64,000 nucleotides of DNA from Roseibium suaedae (GCF_900142725.1 NZ_FRBW01000003.1:62001-126000); one strand, 5' to 3'. Positions 53,526-62,633 are shown, numbered from the stretch's first letter. Notes: a model not told the origin generated them from the letters alone. Numbers and translations: made by a program.

Positions 53526-53622
53526 CCCCGGCCTTGAGCCGGGGCCAATTCGCCTGCGTGCGCTCTCCATGCAGACTGTATTGCGGACCGGTCCCGGATC
53601 TCCGCTACGCTGCGTCCGGGAC
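53526..53622. repeat. Palindromic intergenic (REP-like) repeat
   Basis: Two GC-rich palindromes in tandem: CCCCGGC/GCCGGGG (53526-53532 with 53538-53544) and GTCCCGGA/TCCGGGAC (53591-53598 with 53615-53622). The second has the form of REP/RIME-like repeats common between alphaproteobacterial genes (GGATCTCCGCTACGCTGCG core). The stretch 53526-53622 lies wholly between the binding protein and the permease start at 53703. Confidence 0.5.
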
Positions 53623-53702
53623 GGCGCGGGATGAAATGCCCCATTCGCCCCTCCGGCTTGTTCCGGACCGGGCCCCTTTTCCCGCAGACAGAACGGGCAG
53701 GT

Positions 53703-55958
53703 ATGGCCATGCAGAATGGCAATCGACGACTGGATATACTCATTCTCCTGGGCGCCGCAGCGTTTCTGCTGGTTCCCTGGTACCGGATTGACCGTGGCTT
53801 TTTCGGCCTGAGCTGGGTTCCGGATTTTCCCTTCAGCAGCAATGTGGCCCCCGGTCTCCTGCAGATCGCATCCCATGACCGGCCCTGGATTGCCATTGCG
53901 CTGCTGCTGTTCCTGATCGGTGCATCTGCAAGGTTGATGACAAATGCATCAAGCCGTGGCCTGCTGATGGCCATTGCCGGTGGCGCAGGTGTCCTCTTCC
54001 TGGCCGCTCAAGGTCTGGCGATCAGTTTCTCCGGCTGGGCTTGGACGATCACGGAAACCGTTTTTGGTCCCTTGTCCCAGGGCCAGCCCTCCATGGGCGC
54101 TGGCGCGGTCACTCTGTCTGTTGTCTTCGTCCTCTTCTTTGCCTTCGGCCTTGCCGAACGGGGCGCCATGAAGGGCGACGCTTTCATCACGGGATCGATC
54201 TCCCTTCTGATCTTCCTGGTGACAGTGTTCGTGTTCTATCCGATCGGCAGCATGTTCGCCGGGTCGGTGCAGGATTTCGATGGCTCCTTCCGCCCGGATG
54301 GCCTGATCCGCAACATGCAGGATCCCGGTATCTGGAGCCTCGGCTGCATCACTGGCGATGGCCGCTGCGGTGTGGCCTGGCGCACGCTCTGGCTGGCAGT
54401 GATGACGGGCCTCGGCTCCACGATCATGGGCCTTGCCTTTGCCCTGGTTGCGACCCGTACGCAGTTTCCGTTCAAGAAGGGCCTGCGGCTCCTGACGGTT
54501 CTGCCGATCATCACTCCACCCTTCGTGATCGGTCTCGCGCTGACGCTTCTGTTCGGCCGCTCCGGCGTCATCACGGAAGCCCTGTCCGCACTCTTCGGCA
54601 TTGAGCCTGGCCGCTGGCTCTATGGTCTGACCGGCATCTGGATCGCTCAGGTCCTGTCCTTCACCCCCATTTCCTTCCTCGTTCTCATCGGTGTCGTGGA
54701 AGGGGTCAGCCCCTCCCTGGAAGAAGCCTCCCAGACCCTGCGGGCCGGACGGTGGAAGACCTTCCTCAAGGTGTCCCTGCCCCTGATGAAACCGGGTCTC
54801 GCCAATGCCTTCCTGATCGGATTCATCGAAAGCATGGCCGACTTCGGCAACCCGCTGGTGCTCGGTGGCAGCCACGGGGTTCTGTCGACGGAAATCTTCT
54901 TTGCAGTCGTTGGCTCGCAGAACGATCCTTCCCGCGCTGCGGTTCTGGCGATGATCCTGCTAACCTTCACCCTCACCGCCTTCATGGCGCAGCGGTTTTG
55001 GCTCAAGGGCAAGAACTACGCGACCGTAACCGGCAAGGGCGACAGCGGTGCGCATATCGCCCTGCCTCGCGGCCTCAACTGGGGTGTTCACGGCATCGTC
55101 GTGCCCTGGATGATCTTCACCGTTATTGTCTACGGCATGATCATTTTCGGTGGGTTCGTGAAGACCTGGGGCCTCGATCATTCTCTCACGATCGAGCATT
55201 ACGCCAAGGCCTTCTCAATCAGCTTTGCCGATGGCGCGATTGCCTGGACCGGCGTTGCCTGGAACTCCTTCTGGACCACTATGGAGATTGCGCTGATCTC
55301 CGCTCCGCTGACGGCTGCGGTCGGTTTGCTCACCGCCTATATCATCGTGCGCCAGAAGTTCGCGGGTCAGAATGCCTTTGAATTTGCCCTGATGATGAGC
55401 TTTGCCATTCCCGGCACGGTCATCGGCATCAGCTACATTCTGGCCTTCAACCTGCCGCCGCTGGAAATGACCGGTTCGGCCCTGATCCTGATCGCCTGCT
55501 TCGTGTTCCGCAATATGCCGGTTGGCGTGCGTGGCGGCATCGCGGCCATGAGCCAGCTCGACAAGAGCCTGGACGAGGCCTCGCTGACACTCCGGGCCAA
55601 CAGTGCGCGGACCATGCGCAAGGTGATCCTGCCGTTGCTCCGTCCAGCCATCACCGCCGCTCTGGTCTATTCCTTCGTCCGGGCGATCACATCCATCAGC
55701 GCCGTCATCTTCCTGGTCAGCGCCGAGTACAACATGGCCACCTCCTACATTGTCGGTCTCGTCGAGAACGGCGAGTACGGTGTCGCCATCGCCTACTCCT
55801 CCATGCTGATCTTCGTGATGATCACCATCATTGCCGGGTTCCAGATGCTTGTCGGTGAACGCCGCCTGCGCCGGGAAAACCGCGTTGCGGGCACAGCCCC
55901 CAAGACCCAATCCAATTCCGGGACGCAAGGCCCGTCCGTTCAGGAGAAAACCGCATGA
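53703..55958 (+). CDS. Fused double permease of an AfuB/FbpB-like ABC transporter
   Basis: 751 residues from ATG 53703 (GCAGGT upstream); the frame opens at 53631 inside a repeat and is not trusted. Two homologous permease halves in one chain, about twelve membrane helices. The ATPase-docking EAA loops are EEASQTLRAGRWKTFLKVSLP (first half) and DEASLTLRANSARTMRKVILP (second half). Fused double permeases of this kind are typical of AfuB/iron(III)/phosphonate-type importers. Its last four bases overlap the ATPase start (ATGA). Confidence 0.9.
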   Translation: MAMQNGNRRLDILILLGAAAFLLVPWYRIDRGFFGLSWVPDFPFSSNVAPGLLQIASHDRPWIAIALLLFLIGASARLMTNASSRGLLMAIAGGAGVLFLAAQGLAISFSGWAWTITETVFGPLSQGQPSMGAGAVTLSVVFVLFFAFGLAERGAMKGDAFITGSISLLIFLVTVFVFYPIGSMFAGSVQDFDGSFRPDGLIRNMQDPGIWSLGCITGDGRCGVAWRTLWLAVMTGLGSTIMGLAFALVATRTQFPFKKGLRLLTVLPIITPPFVIGLALTLLFGRSGVITEALSALFGIEPGRWLYGLTGIWIAQVLSFTPISFLVLIGVVEGVSPSLEEASQTLRAGRWKTFLKVSLPLMKPGLANAFLIGFIESMADFGNPLVLGGSHGVLSTEIFFAVVGSQNDPSRAAVLAMILLTFTLTAFMAQRFWLKGKNYATVTGKGDSGAHIALPRGLNWGVHGIVVPWMIFTVIVYGMIIFGGFVKTWGLDHSLTIEHYAKAFSISFADGAIAWTGVAWNSFWTTMEIALISAPLTAAVGLLTAYIIVRQKFAGQNAFEFALMMSFAIPGTVIGISYILAFNLPPLEMTGSALILIACFVFRNMPVGVRGGIAAMSQLDKSLDEASLTLRANSARTMRKVILPLLRPAITAALVYSFVRAITSISAVIFLVSAEYNMATSYIVGLVENGEYGVAIAYSSMLIFVMITIIAGFQMLVGERRLRRENRVAGTAPKTQSNSGTQGPSVQEKTA

Positions 55959-57016
55959 CCACCTTCAAGCCAGGCTCCGTCGTCTTCGAGCATGTGCGCA
56001 AGGACTTCGGCAGTTTCACCGCCATTCCGGACCTGTCGCTCACCATCGAGCCGGGAACCCTCGTCACGCTGCTCGGCCCGTCGGGCTGCGGCAAGACCAC
56101 GACCCTGCGCATGCTGGCAGGGCTCGAGCATCCGACTTCCGGCCGCATTCTGATCGGCGGCAAGGACGTCACCATGCTGCCGGCCCATTCCCGCGATGTT
56201 TCAATGGTCTTCCAGTCCTACGCGCTTTTCCCGCACATGAGTGCTCTGGAGAACGTCGCCTATGGACTGGAATCCTCCGGTCTCAAGGGCAAGGAAGCCA
56301 AGGAAAAGGCCGAGGAAGGCCTCGCCCAGGTCGGTCTTGCCGGCATGGGGCACCGGCTTCCGGCGGAGCTGTCCGGTGGCCAGCAGCAGCGCGTTGCCGT
56401 TGCCCGTGCGCTGGTTCTGGAACCGCAGGTTCTTCTGCTGGATGAGCCGCTTTCCAATCTCGACGCCCGCCTGCGCCGCCGGGTGCGGACGGAAATCCGC
56501 GAGCTGCAGCAGCGGCTTGGTTTCACCGCGGTCTATGTGACCCACGACCAGGATGAAGCGCTGGCGGTTTCCGACACGATCGTGGTGATGAAGGACGGCC
56601 ATATTGCCCAGTCCGGCGCCCCGCGTGACCTTTACGAGGCTCCTGCCAGCAGCTTCATCGCCGACTTCATGGGCGAAGCCAATGTGGTGCCTTGCAGCGT
56701 GGTGTCGGTCGAGGGCGGAATGGCCCTGGTCCGGGTCGGAGATCTTGAGCACAAGGTACCAAGTTCAGGCGCCCGTCCCGGCTCTGCCCAGCTGGCCATC
56801 AGGCCGGGCGCTGTCGGCGTCAGCGAGCGCAACGGCTCGGGTCTGGCCGGCAAGGTGCTGACCTCCGCCTATCTCGGCGATCATGTGGAGTATGAGGTAG
56901 AGACCGCTGCGGGCACCTTGTTTGTGACGGACCACACTGTCACTACTCCCTTACCCTCGCAGACCGAGGTTTCGATCAACCTGCGCCCAAGGGGCATCGC
57001 GCTGATCGCGGCCTGA
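55955..57016 (+). CDS. ABC transporter ATP-binding protein (AfuC/FbpC-like)
   Basis: 353 residues. Walker A GPSGCGKTT at 41-49, Q-loop FQSYALFPHMSALENVAYG, signature LSGGQQQRVAVARAL, Walker B VLLLDEPLSNLDARLR, switch His in YVTHDQDEAL, then a C-terminal TOBE-like regulatory domain (IRPGAVGVSERNG). It powers the fused permease. Translationally coupled to the permease; the IMPase-family gene follows 35 bp later. Confidence 0.95.
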   Translation: MTTFKPGSVVFEHVRKDFGSFTAIPDLSLTIEPGTLVTLLGPSGCGKTTTLRMLAGLEHPTSGRILIGGKDVTMLPAHSRDVSMVFQSYALFPHMSALENVAYGLESSGLKGKEAKEKAEEGLAQVGLAGMGHRLPAELSGGQQQRVAVARALVLEPQVLLLDEPLSNLDARLRRRVRTEIRELQQRLGFTAVYVTHDQDEALAVSDTIVVMKDGHIAQSGAPRDLYEAPASSFIADFMGEANVVPCSVVSVEGGMALVRVGDLEHKVPSSGARPGSAQLAIRPGAVGVSERNGSGLAGKVLTSAYLGDHVEYEVETAAGTLFVTDHTVTTPLPSQTEVSINLRPRGIALIAA

Positions 57017-57051
57017 TTTTCGTCCCATTGTCATACGGATCCGACAAGAAC

Positions 57052-57855
57052 ATGACCGAAGTTGCCCAATCCGGCGCAATCGCAGACCGCCTTGCCCTCG
57101 CCCGTTCGCTTGCCGACGAGGCCGGGGCCATGGCACTCGATTTCTTCAACCGGCGCGAGACGCTGGTGATCGAGACCAAGAAGAACCTTCAGGACGTGGT
57201 GTCCATTGCCGACCGCACCGTTGAAGAAATGCTCCGTGCGAAAGTCGCCGAAGCCTTCCCGGAAGACGGGTTCCTCGGCGAAGAATACGGCCAGACCGAG
57301 GGAACCTCTCCCTTCACCTGGATCGTTGATCCCATCGACGGCACGGCTCCCTTCGTCAATGGCATGCCGACATGGTGTGTCTCCATCGCTGTCGTGCGCG
57401 ATGGCGAACCGGTGATCGGGGTGATCATCGTCCCTTGCCTGAATGAGCTCTATGTCGCCGCAGAAGGCTTCGGCGCCTCTCTCAACGGCAAGGTCTTGAC
57501 CCTTGATCCGGCCCGCACCATGCAGAACGGCCTGACCGGTATCGGCAGCAACAGCCATGTCACACCTGAGAAGGTCGGCGCCATCGTGACGGCCTTGATG
57601 GCCAATGGCGGCAATCTGATCCGCAACGGATCGGGTGCGCTGATGCTGGCCTATGTGGCCGCCGGCAAGCTGGTTGGCTACTACGAGCCCTATATGCACG
57701 CCTGGGACTGCATGGCCGGCTATTGCCTGGTCAAGGAGGCCGGTGGCCACTACCTGCCTTTCCCGGCCGATCAGCAGGGCATCACCAAGGGCGCTCCCGT
57801 CATCGCCGCCGGCCCTGGTGCCCGCGACGACATCTGGAAGCTGGCAGACGTCTGA
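57052..57855 (+). CDS. Inositol monophosphatase-family phosphatase
   Basis: 267 residues from ATG 57052; a TTG eight codons earlier is the alternative. Lithium-sensitive phosphatase fold with metal ligands in FLGEEYGQ (Glu pair), WIVDPIDGT (Asp/Asp) and AWDCMAGY (Asp). Relatives dephosphorylate inositol phosphate, histidinol phosphate or PAP. Lying 35 bp behind an ABC importer and before a strong terminator, it is probably the enzyme that removes phosphate from the imported compound after entry. It has no signal peptide, so it acts in the cytoplasm. Substrate unproven. Confidence 0.88.
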   Translation: MTEVAQSGAIADRLALARSLADEAGAMALDFFNRRETLVIETKKNLQDVVSIADRTVEEMLRAKVAEAFPEDGFLGEEYGQTEGTSPFTWIVDPIDGTAPFVNGMPTWCVSIAVVRDGEPVIGVIIVPCLNELYVAAEGFGASLNGKVLTLDPARTMQNGLTGIGSNSHVTPEKVGAIVTALMANGGNLIRNGSGALMLAYVAAGKLVGYYEPYMHAWDCMAGYCLVKEAGGHYLPFPADQQGITKGAPVIAAGPGARDDIWKLADV

Positions 57856-58180
57856 GCCGGATAAAAAGCCGGCGTCCGGGGTCATGTCCGGACGCCGGCT
57901 TTTTTTTTGAGAGCACTTGGGTTCAGTAAAACCCATGCAGAAACTCGTGCTCAGGAGTGTCTGCGAAGGCACACAGACGTTGGCCAGAACCGCTCTGCGA
58001 ATGAGTAGGCCCCGGTCTCGCGTTGCTCGCCCGGGGTGACTGCTGTTCCCAGCCCGCAGACGTCACCCCGGCCGCAGGCGTAGCCGGAGAGCCGGGGCCC
58101 ACTCATTGCCAGAGTGTCCAAAATTGTGGCTGCGAGTTTCGGCATAAGACCGTTTCAGCGACCTAAAACATGCCGTGCAG
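57856..58180. repeat. Intergenic stretch: terminator followed by an imperfect palindromic repeat
   Basis: 325 bp without a gene between convergent operons. After the terminator at 57863-57908, the stretch 58001-58106 forms a long imperfect inverted repeat: ATGAGTaGGCCCCGG at 58001-58015 matches 14 of 15 with the complement of 58092-58106, continuing inward as GGGGTGAC/GTCACCCC (58033-58040 with 58062-58069). This is a REP/RIME-type repeat as scattered in alphaproteobacterial genomes. No open frame of note. Confidence 0.6.
57863..57908 (+). terminator. Strong rho-independent terminator of the transporter operon
   Basis: A 17-bp perfect stem (57863-57879 with about 57889-57905, AAAAAGCCGGCG type) ends in a run of nine T. 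It closes the plus-strand AfuABC/IMPase operon. Confidence 0.9.
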
Positions 58181-59131
58181 TCACCGCCGCTCCGGCATCC
58201 TTGCCCGTGTGGTCACCTGGCCCTTGATCCAGCTGATAAATTGCGCTGCTAGCGGATTGCGCGTACCGGACGGCGTGGCAATGAAATAGGCTTTGTCGGT
58301 CGCAGGTGGCACCTTTGCCACTTCCAGAAGCGCACCGGAGGCAATTTCCGTCTCGATCAGATAACGCGGGATGATGGCAGCGCCCAGACCCGCAATCGCG
58401 GCGGCGATCACCAGAGAGAACTGGTCGAAAGTGCTTCCCTTTCGCAAGGGCCGCAGTGTCCCGCCAAGGGATTGACCGAACTGGTCCCAAAGATAGGGAC
58501 GCGACGAAATATGCAGGAGCGGCAGAGCCAGAAGATCTGCCGGAGCAACCGCTTCCCCATGTCCCGCGAGTGCCGGGGCGACGACCGCCACCAGTCCTTC
58601 CGGGCATAAAGGTGTGAGTTGGGCTCCCGGCCAATCCGCACTGCCGAAGTGAATGGCCGCATCAATCCCGCTTGCCGCAATGTCGAACGGTTCGCTGCGG
58701 CTATAAAGAACTAGCTCAACATCCGGTTCCAAGCCTTTGAAACTTTGCAGTCTTGGCACAAGCCAGCGGGCACCGAATGTGGGCAGAGTGGCAATACTCA
58801 GGGTCTGGCGCGTGTCTCCGGCTGCAATGGCGTGGGTGATCGTCCGGCGCAAACGATCCAGATCCCCGGAAAGACTGGCAGCCAGTGTCCGGCCTGCGTC
58901 GGTGAGCCTGACCCCACGCCCCTCCCGCCGGAACAGGGCCGCGTCCACATGCTCTTCCAGATCACGGACATGCCGGCTGATGGCACCCTGGGTCAGGGAC
59001 AGATCTTCGGCAGCTGCGGTAAAACTCTCATGACGGGCTGCAGCCTCGAAACACCGCAGAACGGCAAGGCTCGGTAAATCGGTGGGCTTGAAAGCCTGTG
59101 ACACGGGCTGAGTTCCATGATTATTACTCAT
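58181..59131 (-). CDS. LysR-family transcriptional regulator
   Basis: 316 residues. N-terminal winged helix (LAVLRCFEAAARHESFTAAAEDLSLTQGAISRHVRDLEEHV, about residues 22-62) and a two-lobed ligand-binding domain of the GcvA/type-2 sort (WLVPRLQSFKGLEPDVELVLYSR, GIDAAIHFGSADWPG, WDQFGQSL, AAAIAGLGAAIIPRYLIE). It is divergent from the aldehyde dehydrogenase gene and presumably controls it. A T-N11-A site could not be picked with confidence in the 115-bp spacer. Confidence 0.9.
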   Translation of the reverse strand: MSNNHGTQPVSQAFKPTDLPSLAVLRCFEAAARHESFTAAAEDLSLTQGAISRHVRDLEEHVDAALFRREGRGVRLTDAGRTLAASLSGDLDRLRRTITHAIAAGDTRQTLSIATLPTFGARWLVPRLQSFKGLEPDVELVLYSRSEPFDIAASGIDAAIHFGSADWPGAQLTPLCPEGLVAVVAPALAGHGEAVAPADLLALPLLHISSRPYLWDQFGQSLGGTLRPLRKGSTFDQFSLVIAAAIAGLGAAIIPRYLIETEIASGALLEVAKVPPATDKAYFIATPSGTRNPLAAQFISWIKGQVTTRARMPERR

Positions 59132-59246
59132 GCAATTAATCCGTTTTCACGCATTTTCTTCAAGTTAAAAACAGCTACTCTCCTGGCAAATCACGCCTGC
59201 GCAGGTCCCTTGCCTGCTTGCGGCCGACCTCACGAGGAGTTTCAAG

Positions 59247-60746
59247 ATGGACCATCAGGACGTACTCAAGGCCAATGGCTTTACTGCAAGCGAGCTTTCC
59301 GGCGGCACTCTTGCCGTTCGCTCTCCCATTGATGGCGCGGAAGTGGCCCGCATCGCCGAGACGCCGCTTGAGAGCATGGACGCCGTCATTGCCCGTTCAC
59401 AGGCAGCCTTCAAGGACTGGCGCACAGTTCCGGCCCCGCGCCGCGGCGAACTGGTCCGCCTGCTTGGTGAAGAACTGCGCGCCGCCAAGGACGCTCTTGG
59501 CGCTCTGGTGACCCTGGAAGCTGGCAAGATCACATCCGAAGGCCTTGGCGAAGTTCAGGAAATGATCGACATCTGCGATTTCGCGGTTGGTCTTTCCCGT
59601 CAGCTCTACGGCCTCACCATCGCGTCCGAGCGCCCGGGTCACAAAATGTCCGAAACCTGGCATCCGATGGGGCCGTGCGGTGTCATTTCCGCCTTCAACT
59701 TCCCCGTGGCCGTCTGGTCCTGGAATGCGGCACTCGCCATTGTCTGCGGCAATCCGGTGATCTGGAAACCGTCCGAAAAGACCCCGCTGACGGCTCTTGC
59801 CTGCCAGAAGATCTTTGAAAAGGCCGTTGCCCGCTTTGGCGCGGATGCTCCTGAAGGCCTGTCCCAGGTCGTCATCGGTGGTGCGGAGATCGGCAATGCG
59901 CTGGTGGAAAGCAAGGACGTTCCGATCCTGTCGGCCACCGGTTCCACCCGGATGGGCCAGATCGTCGGCCCGAAGGTGGCTGCCCGATGGGGACGTCCGA
60001 TCCTGGAGCTTGGCGGCAACAACGCCATGATCGTTGCCCCTTCGGCCGATCTTGAGATGGCCGTGCGCGCCATCGTCTTCTCAGCGGTCGGCACGGCCGG
60101 TCAACGCTGCACGACCCTGCGCCGCCTGATCGCCCACAAGTCGGTGAAGGCAGAGCTTGTGGCAAAGCTCGCCAAAGCCTACGGCACGCTGCCGGTCGGC
60201 GATCCGCGCAAGGCCGGCACTCTGGTCGGCCCGCTGGTTGATCAGGCTTCCCTCAAGGCCATGCAGACAGCCCTCTCCAATGCCAGGTCCGAGGGCGGTG
60301 TCGTCCATGGCGGTGAAATCGTCTCCGGAACGGTTCCGGGCGGCGCCTATGTGACGCCGGCTCTGGTCGAAATGCCCGGCCAGACCGCGACCGTGAAGAC
60401 CGAGACCTTCGCGCCGATCCTCTATGTGATGGAATATGACACTCTGGAGGAAGCCATCACCCTTCAGAACGACGTGCCTCAGGGCCTTTCCTCCTGCATT
60501 TTCACCCTGAACATCCGGGAAGCGGAAACCTTCCTGTCGGCTTCCGGTTCTGATTGCGGCATCGCCAATGTGAACATCGGCCCGTCCGGTGCTGAAATCG
60601 GTGGGGCCTTCGGCGGGGAAAAGGAAACCGGTGGTGGACGTGAAAGCGGTTCGGATGCCTGGAAAGGCTATATGCGCCGCCAGACGTCTACGGTGAACTA
60701 TTCCGCCTCCCTGCCGCTTGCCCAGGGCGTCAAGTTCGACATCTGA
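59247..60746 (+). CDS. ALDH7-type aldehyde dehydrogenase (aminoadipate semialdehyde/L-piperidine-6-carboxylate dehydrogenase-like)
   Basis: 499 residues. Catalytic Cys288 (GTAGQRCTTLRRL), Glu in PILELGGNNAMIV, and NAD-binding segment IWKPSEKTPLTAL. The sequence pattern (SAFNFPVAVWSWNAALAIVCGNP; EIGGAFGGEKETGGGRESGSDAWKGYMRR) is that of the ALDH7A1/AmaB group, which oxidises alpha-aminoadipate semialdehyde in lysine breakdown. GAGG precedes the ATG. Divergent LysR gene upstream; the other lysine-catabolic genes are not here, so substrate is by family. Confidence 0.88.
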   Translation: MDHQDVLKANGFTASELSGGTLAVRSPIDGAEVARIAETPLESMDAVIARSQAAFKDWRTVPAPRRGELVRLLGEELRAAKDALGALVTLEAGKITSEGLGEVQEMIDICDFAVGLSRQLYGLTIASERPGHKMSETWHPMGPCGVISAFNFPVAVWSWNAALAIVCGNPVIWKPSEKTPLTALACQKIFEKAVARFGADAPEGLSQVVIGGAEIGNALVESKDVPILSATGSTRMGQIVGPKVAARWGRPILELGGNNAMIVAPSADLEMAVRAIVFSAVGTAGQRCTTLRRLIAHKSVKAELVAKLAKAYGTLPVGDPRKAGTLVGPLVDQASLKAMQTALSNARSEGGVVHGGEIVSGTVPGGAYVTPALVEMPGQTATVKTETFAPILYVMEYDTLEEAITLQNDVPQGLSSCIFTLNIREAETFLSASGSDCGIANVNIGPSGAEIGGAFGGEKETGGGRESGSDAWKGYMRRQTSTVNYSASLPLAQGVKFDI

Positions 60747-60768
60747 GGCACACGAACTGGCACTTCAG

Positions 60769-60802
60769 AAAACGGGCAGCTTCGGCTGCCCGTTTTGTTT
60801 TG
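60769..60802 (+). terminator. Rho-independent terminator with TTCG tetraloop
   Basis: A 12-bp perfect stem (60769-60780 with 60785-60796) around TTCG, followed by GTTTTG. It ends the aldehyde dehydrogenase transcript and also lies after the convergent DUF4287 gene. Confidence 0.9.
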
Positions 60803-60825
60803 AAACGAGCTGTTCGTGGCAAAGC

Positions 60826-61035
60826 CTAGGCTTTGCCTTCCTTCAAAGTGTCGGCAACCAGAGCATTTGCATGGCCGTGACCCAGCCCGTGCTCCTGCTT
60901 CAGCCAGGCAACGATCTCCATGTGTTTCAGACCGGCCTTTGACCGGATCAGATCCTTCCATTCGGCAATCGGCCGGCCGTATTTGGCCTCGATGGATGGA
61001 AAATAGGACGCCGGTCCCTTCACGCGCTCTGTCAT
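60826..61035 (-). CDS. DUF4287 domain protein
   Basis: 69 residues, full length for the family: SYFPSIEAKYGRPIAEWKDLI, then KHMEIVAWLKQEHGLGHGHANALV. Small soluble helical protein common in Alphaproteobacteria and Actinobacteria; function unknown. GGAGGTGAGG-like ribosome site just upstream. It stands alone between the ALDH terminator and NnrU. Confidence 0.85.
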   Translation of the reverse strand: MTERVKGPASYFPSIEAKYGRPIAEWKDLIRSKAGLKHMEIVAWLKQEHGLGHGHANALVADTLKEGKA

Positions 61036-61142
61036 GGTTGATCCCTCACCTCCCGCTTGCAGATCCTGCTTTTACTCTTCAAGGTCTCGCCCGAAGATTC
61101 AATCTACCCAGAGCAGAAACCGCGGGTGAAAGATCCGATCCA

Positions 61143-61835
61143 CTAACCGCCGAAATAGACAAGCGGATCGACGCCCAGGAGCAACGGGTGCAGGAGCAGC
61201 ATGAACACCATGCAGCCGGCGGCAAAGATCACCCGGATGAGGAACGCCGGAAATGGCGCAAACCCTTTCAGCCACGACTGGGCCTTCAGGTCCTGAAGCA
61301 AACGGTCCCACTCTGCGCCCATCGTCCGCTTCTTGCGCCTGTCGATCAGGCGCATGCCGAGAAGCGCGAAAAGACCCAGGCTGCCGAACAGGATCACGTG
61401 GGCCAGATCGCCATTCGAAATCAGGTGGCCGATTGCCCAGAGCGCGAGCGCTGCAAGCATCGGATGACGGATCCAGCGGACGATCCCCGGACGCGCCGGA
61501 TCGAAAGCATCATTGCGCAACCCGCCAAACGAGAAAGGATTGGGCCGGGAAATCGCCAGACCGAAAAGCAGGAAGGCGATGCCCATCAGCAGAAAGGTTG
61601 TGTGAACCAGCGGAACCGTCGGCTCCCACAGGGAGATATAGGGCGCGTCGGCAGCTGCCTCGATCACCCAGGCCAGCAGGGCAAGAGACAGGAGCGAATA
61701 GACGATGGTGAAACCAGTCTTGCCGAGAATGGCCGTCAGCTTGCCGCGCACTGGAGGCAGGACGGGCAGTCTGTGAGCCCCCAGAAACACACCGAAGGCC
61801 AGGGCAAATTCACCCCAGGCAGCACCATCACTCAT
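61143..61835 (-). CDS. NnrU-family membrane protein
   Basis: 230 residues from ATG 61835 (GGGAG upstream); an in-frame ATG at 61883 is less likely. Six predicted membrane helices. The family core is FGLAISRPNPFSFGGLR, then VRWIRHPMLAALALWAIGHLISNGD (catalytic-like His pair shared with isoprenylcysteine-methyltransferase/NnrU relatives). NnrU is linked to nitrite/nitric-oxide respiration. It is divergent from ubiT across a spacer that holds an FNR-type box, so oxygen or NO control of both sides is possible. Confidence 0.88.
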   Translation of the reverse strand: MSDGAAWGEFALAFGVFLGAHRLPVLPPVRGKLTAILGKTGFTIVYSLLSLALLAWVIEAAADAPYISLWEPTVPLVHTTFLLMGIAFLLFGLAISRPNPFSFGGLRNDAFDPARPGIVRWIRHPMLAALALWAIGHLISNGDLAHVILFGSLGLFALLGMRLIDRRKKRTMGAEWDRLLQDLKAQSWLKGFAPFPAFLIRVIFAAGCMVFMLLLHPLLLGVDPLVYFGG

Positions 61836-62000
61836 TCCCGAACTCCCTTCAGCTGCAAAGCGCCACGCGCTGTGCCGGATCACATGCCGTCCGATTCTCC
61901 GGTTGCATGTCTAACGTGTAAGGCAGCAGCGATCCACAGCCGAGGCCTTCCAAACAAGTCTCACCTTTCTCAAATCTCCGCCAGGAGACTGTTCGCGAAG

Positions 62001-62014
62001 TTGATGTGCATCAA
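62001..62014. promoter_or_regulatory. Perfect FNR/Anr/FixK-type box
   Basis: TTGATGTGCATCAA, a perfect TTGAT-N4-ATCAA dyad, 65 bp before the ubiT start at 62079. If centred at -41.5, transcription would begin near 62049 with a 30-base leader. Appropriate for genes that make ubiquinone without oxygen. Confidence 0.85.
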
Positions 62015-62078
62015 CAACCGGAGCAATTCGTCCCCTTAAGGTGCTGTCCAAACGTCCTTTTCTTTCCCGGAGATGTCG

Positions 62079-62633
62079 ATGACAGCACCTGCCTTCCAGA
62101 CGGCAGCGGACAAGGCCATCCCGCAGATACCAGCAGCTCTTGCCCTTGGCTTGCGTCTTGCCCCTTCGCTTCCTGCAGAGCATCTGCTTACCCACCTGGC
62201 CCGGCGCATATTGGCGAAGCACTCCGGGCTTTTGAGCCGGCTTGGTCCTTACCGGCACTGCCGCTTTGCGCTCAGCGCGAGTGACGTGCCCCTGTCCTTC
62301 TGCCTGGACCTGAGCCAGAATCCGTTGGCCATCACGGTCCATGCAAGTCCGCCGGAGGCTGATGCGAGAATCACGGGCAAGCTGGCAGCTCTCATCGGCC
62401 TGGTACATGGGGTTTGGGATGGGGACGCGCTGTTCTTCTCACGGGATCTGACGGTTGAGGGCGATACGTCGGCCGCGCTTGCCTTGCGCAATGCGATCGA
62501 TGACGCGGAACTGGATCTTGGCGCGGAAGTCGCCGCCCTCACCGGCCCGCTCGCCGGTCCTACCGCCCGTCTCATCTCTCTTGCCGAAACCCTGACAGGG
62601 GTGCCTTTCACGCGCTCCGGAGCTGTTCGATGA
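62079..62633 (+). CDS. ubiT: O2-independent ubiquinone biosynthesis accessory factor UbiT (SCP2 domain)
   Basis: 184 residues from ATG 62079, which has GGAG six bases upstream (an ATG at 62073 abuts the GGAG and is less likely). SCP2-like lipid-binding domain (ITVHASPPEADARITGKLAALIGLVHG; FFSRDLTVEGDTSAALALRNAID). In E. coli UbiT binds lipids and works with UbiU-UbiV in anaerobic ubiquinone synthesis. It overlaps ubiU by 4 bp (ATGA) and is first behind the FNR-type box. Confidence 0.93.
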   Translation: MTAPAFQTAADKAIPQIPAALALGLRLAPSLPAEHLLTHLARRILAKHSGLLSRLGPYRHCRFALSASDVPLSFCLDLSQNPLAITVHASPPEADARITGKLAALIGLVHGVWDGDALFFSRDLTVEGDTSAALALRNAIDDAELDLGAEVAALTGPLAGPTARLISLAETLTGVPFTRSGAVR

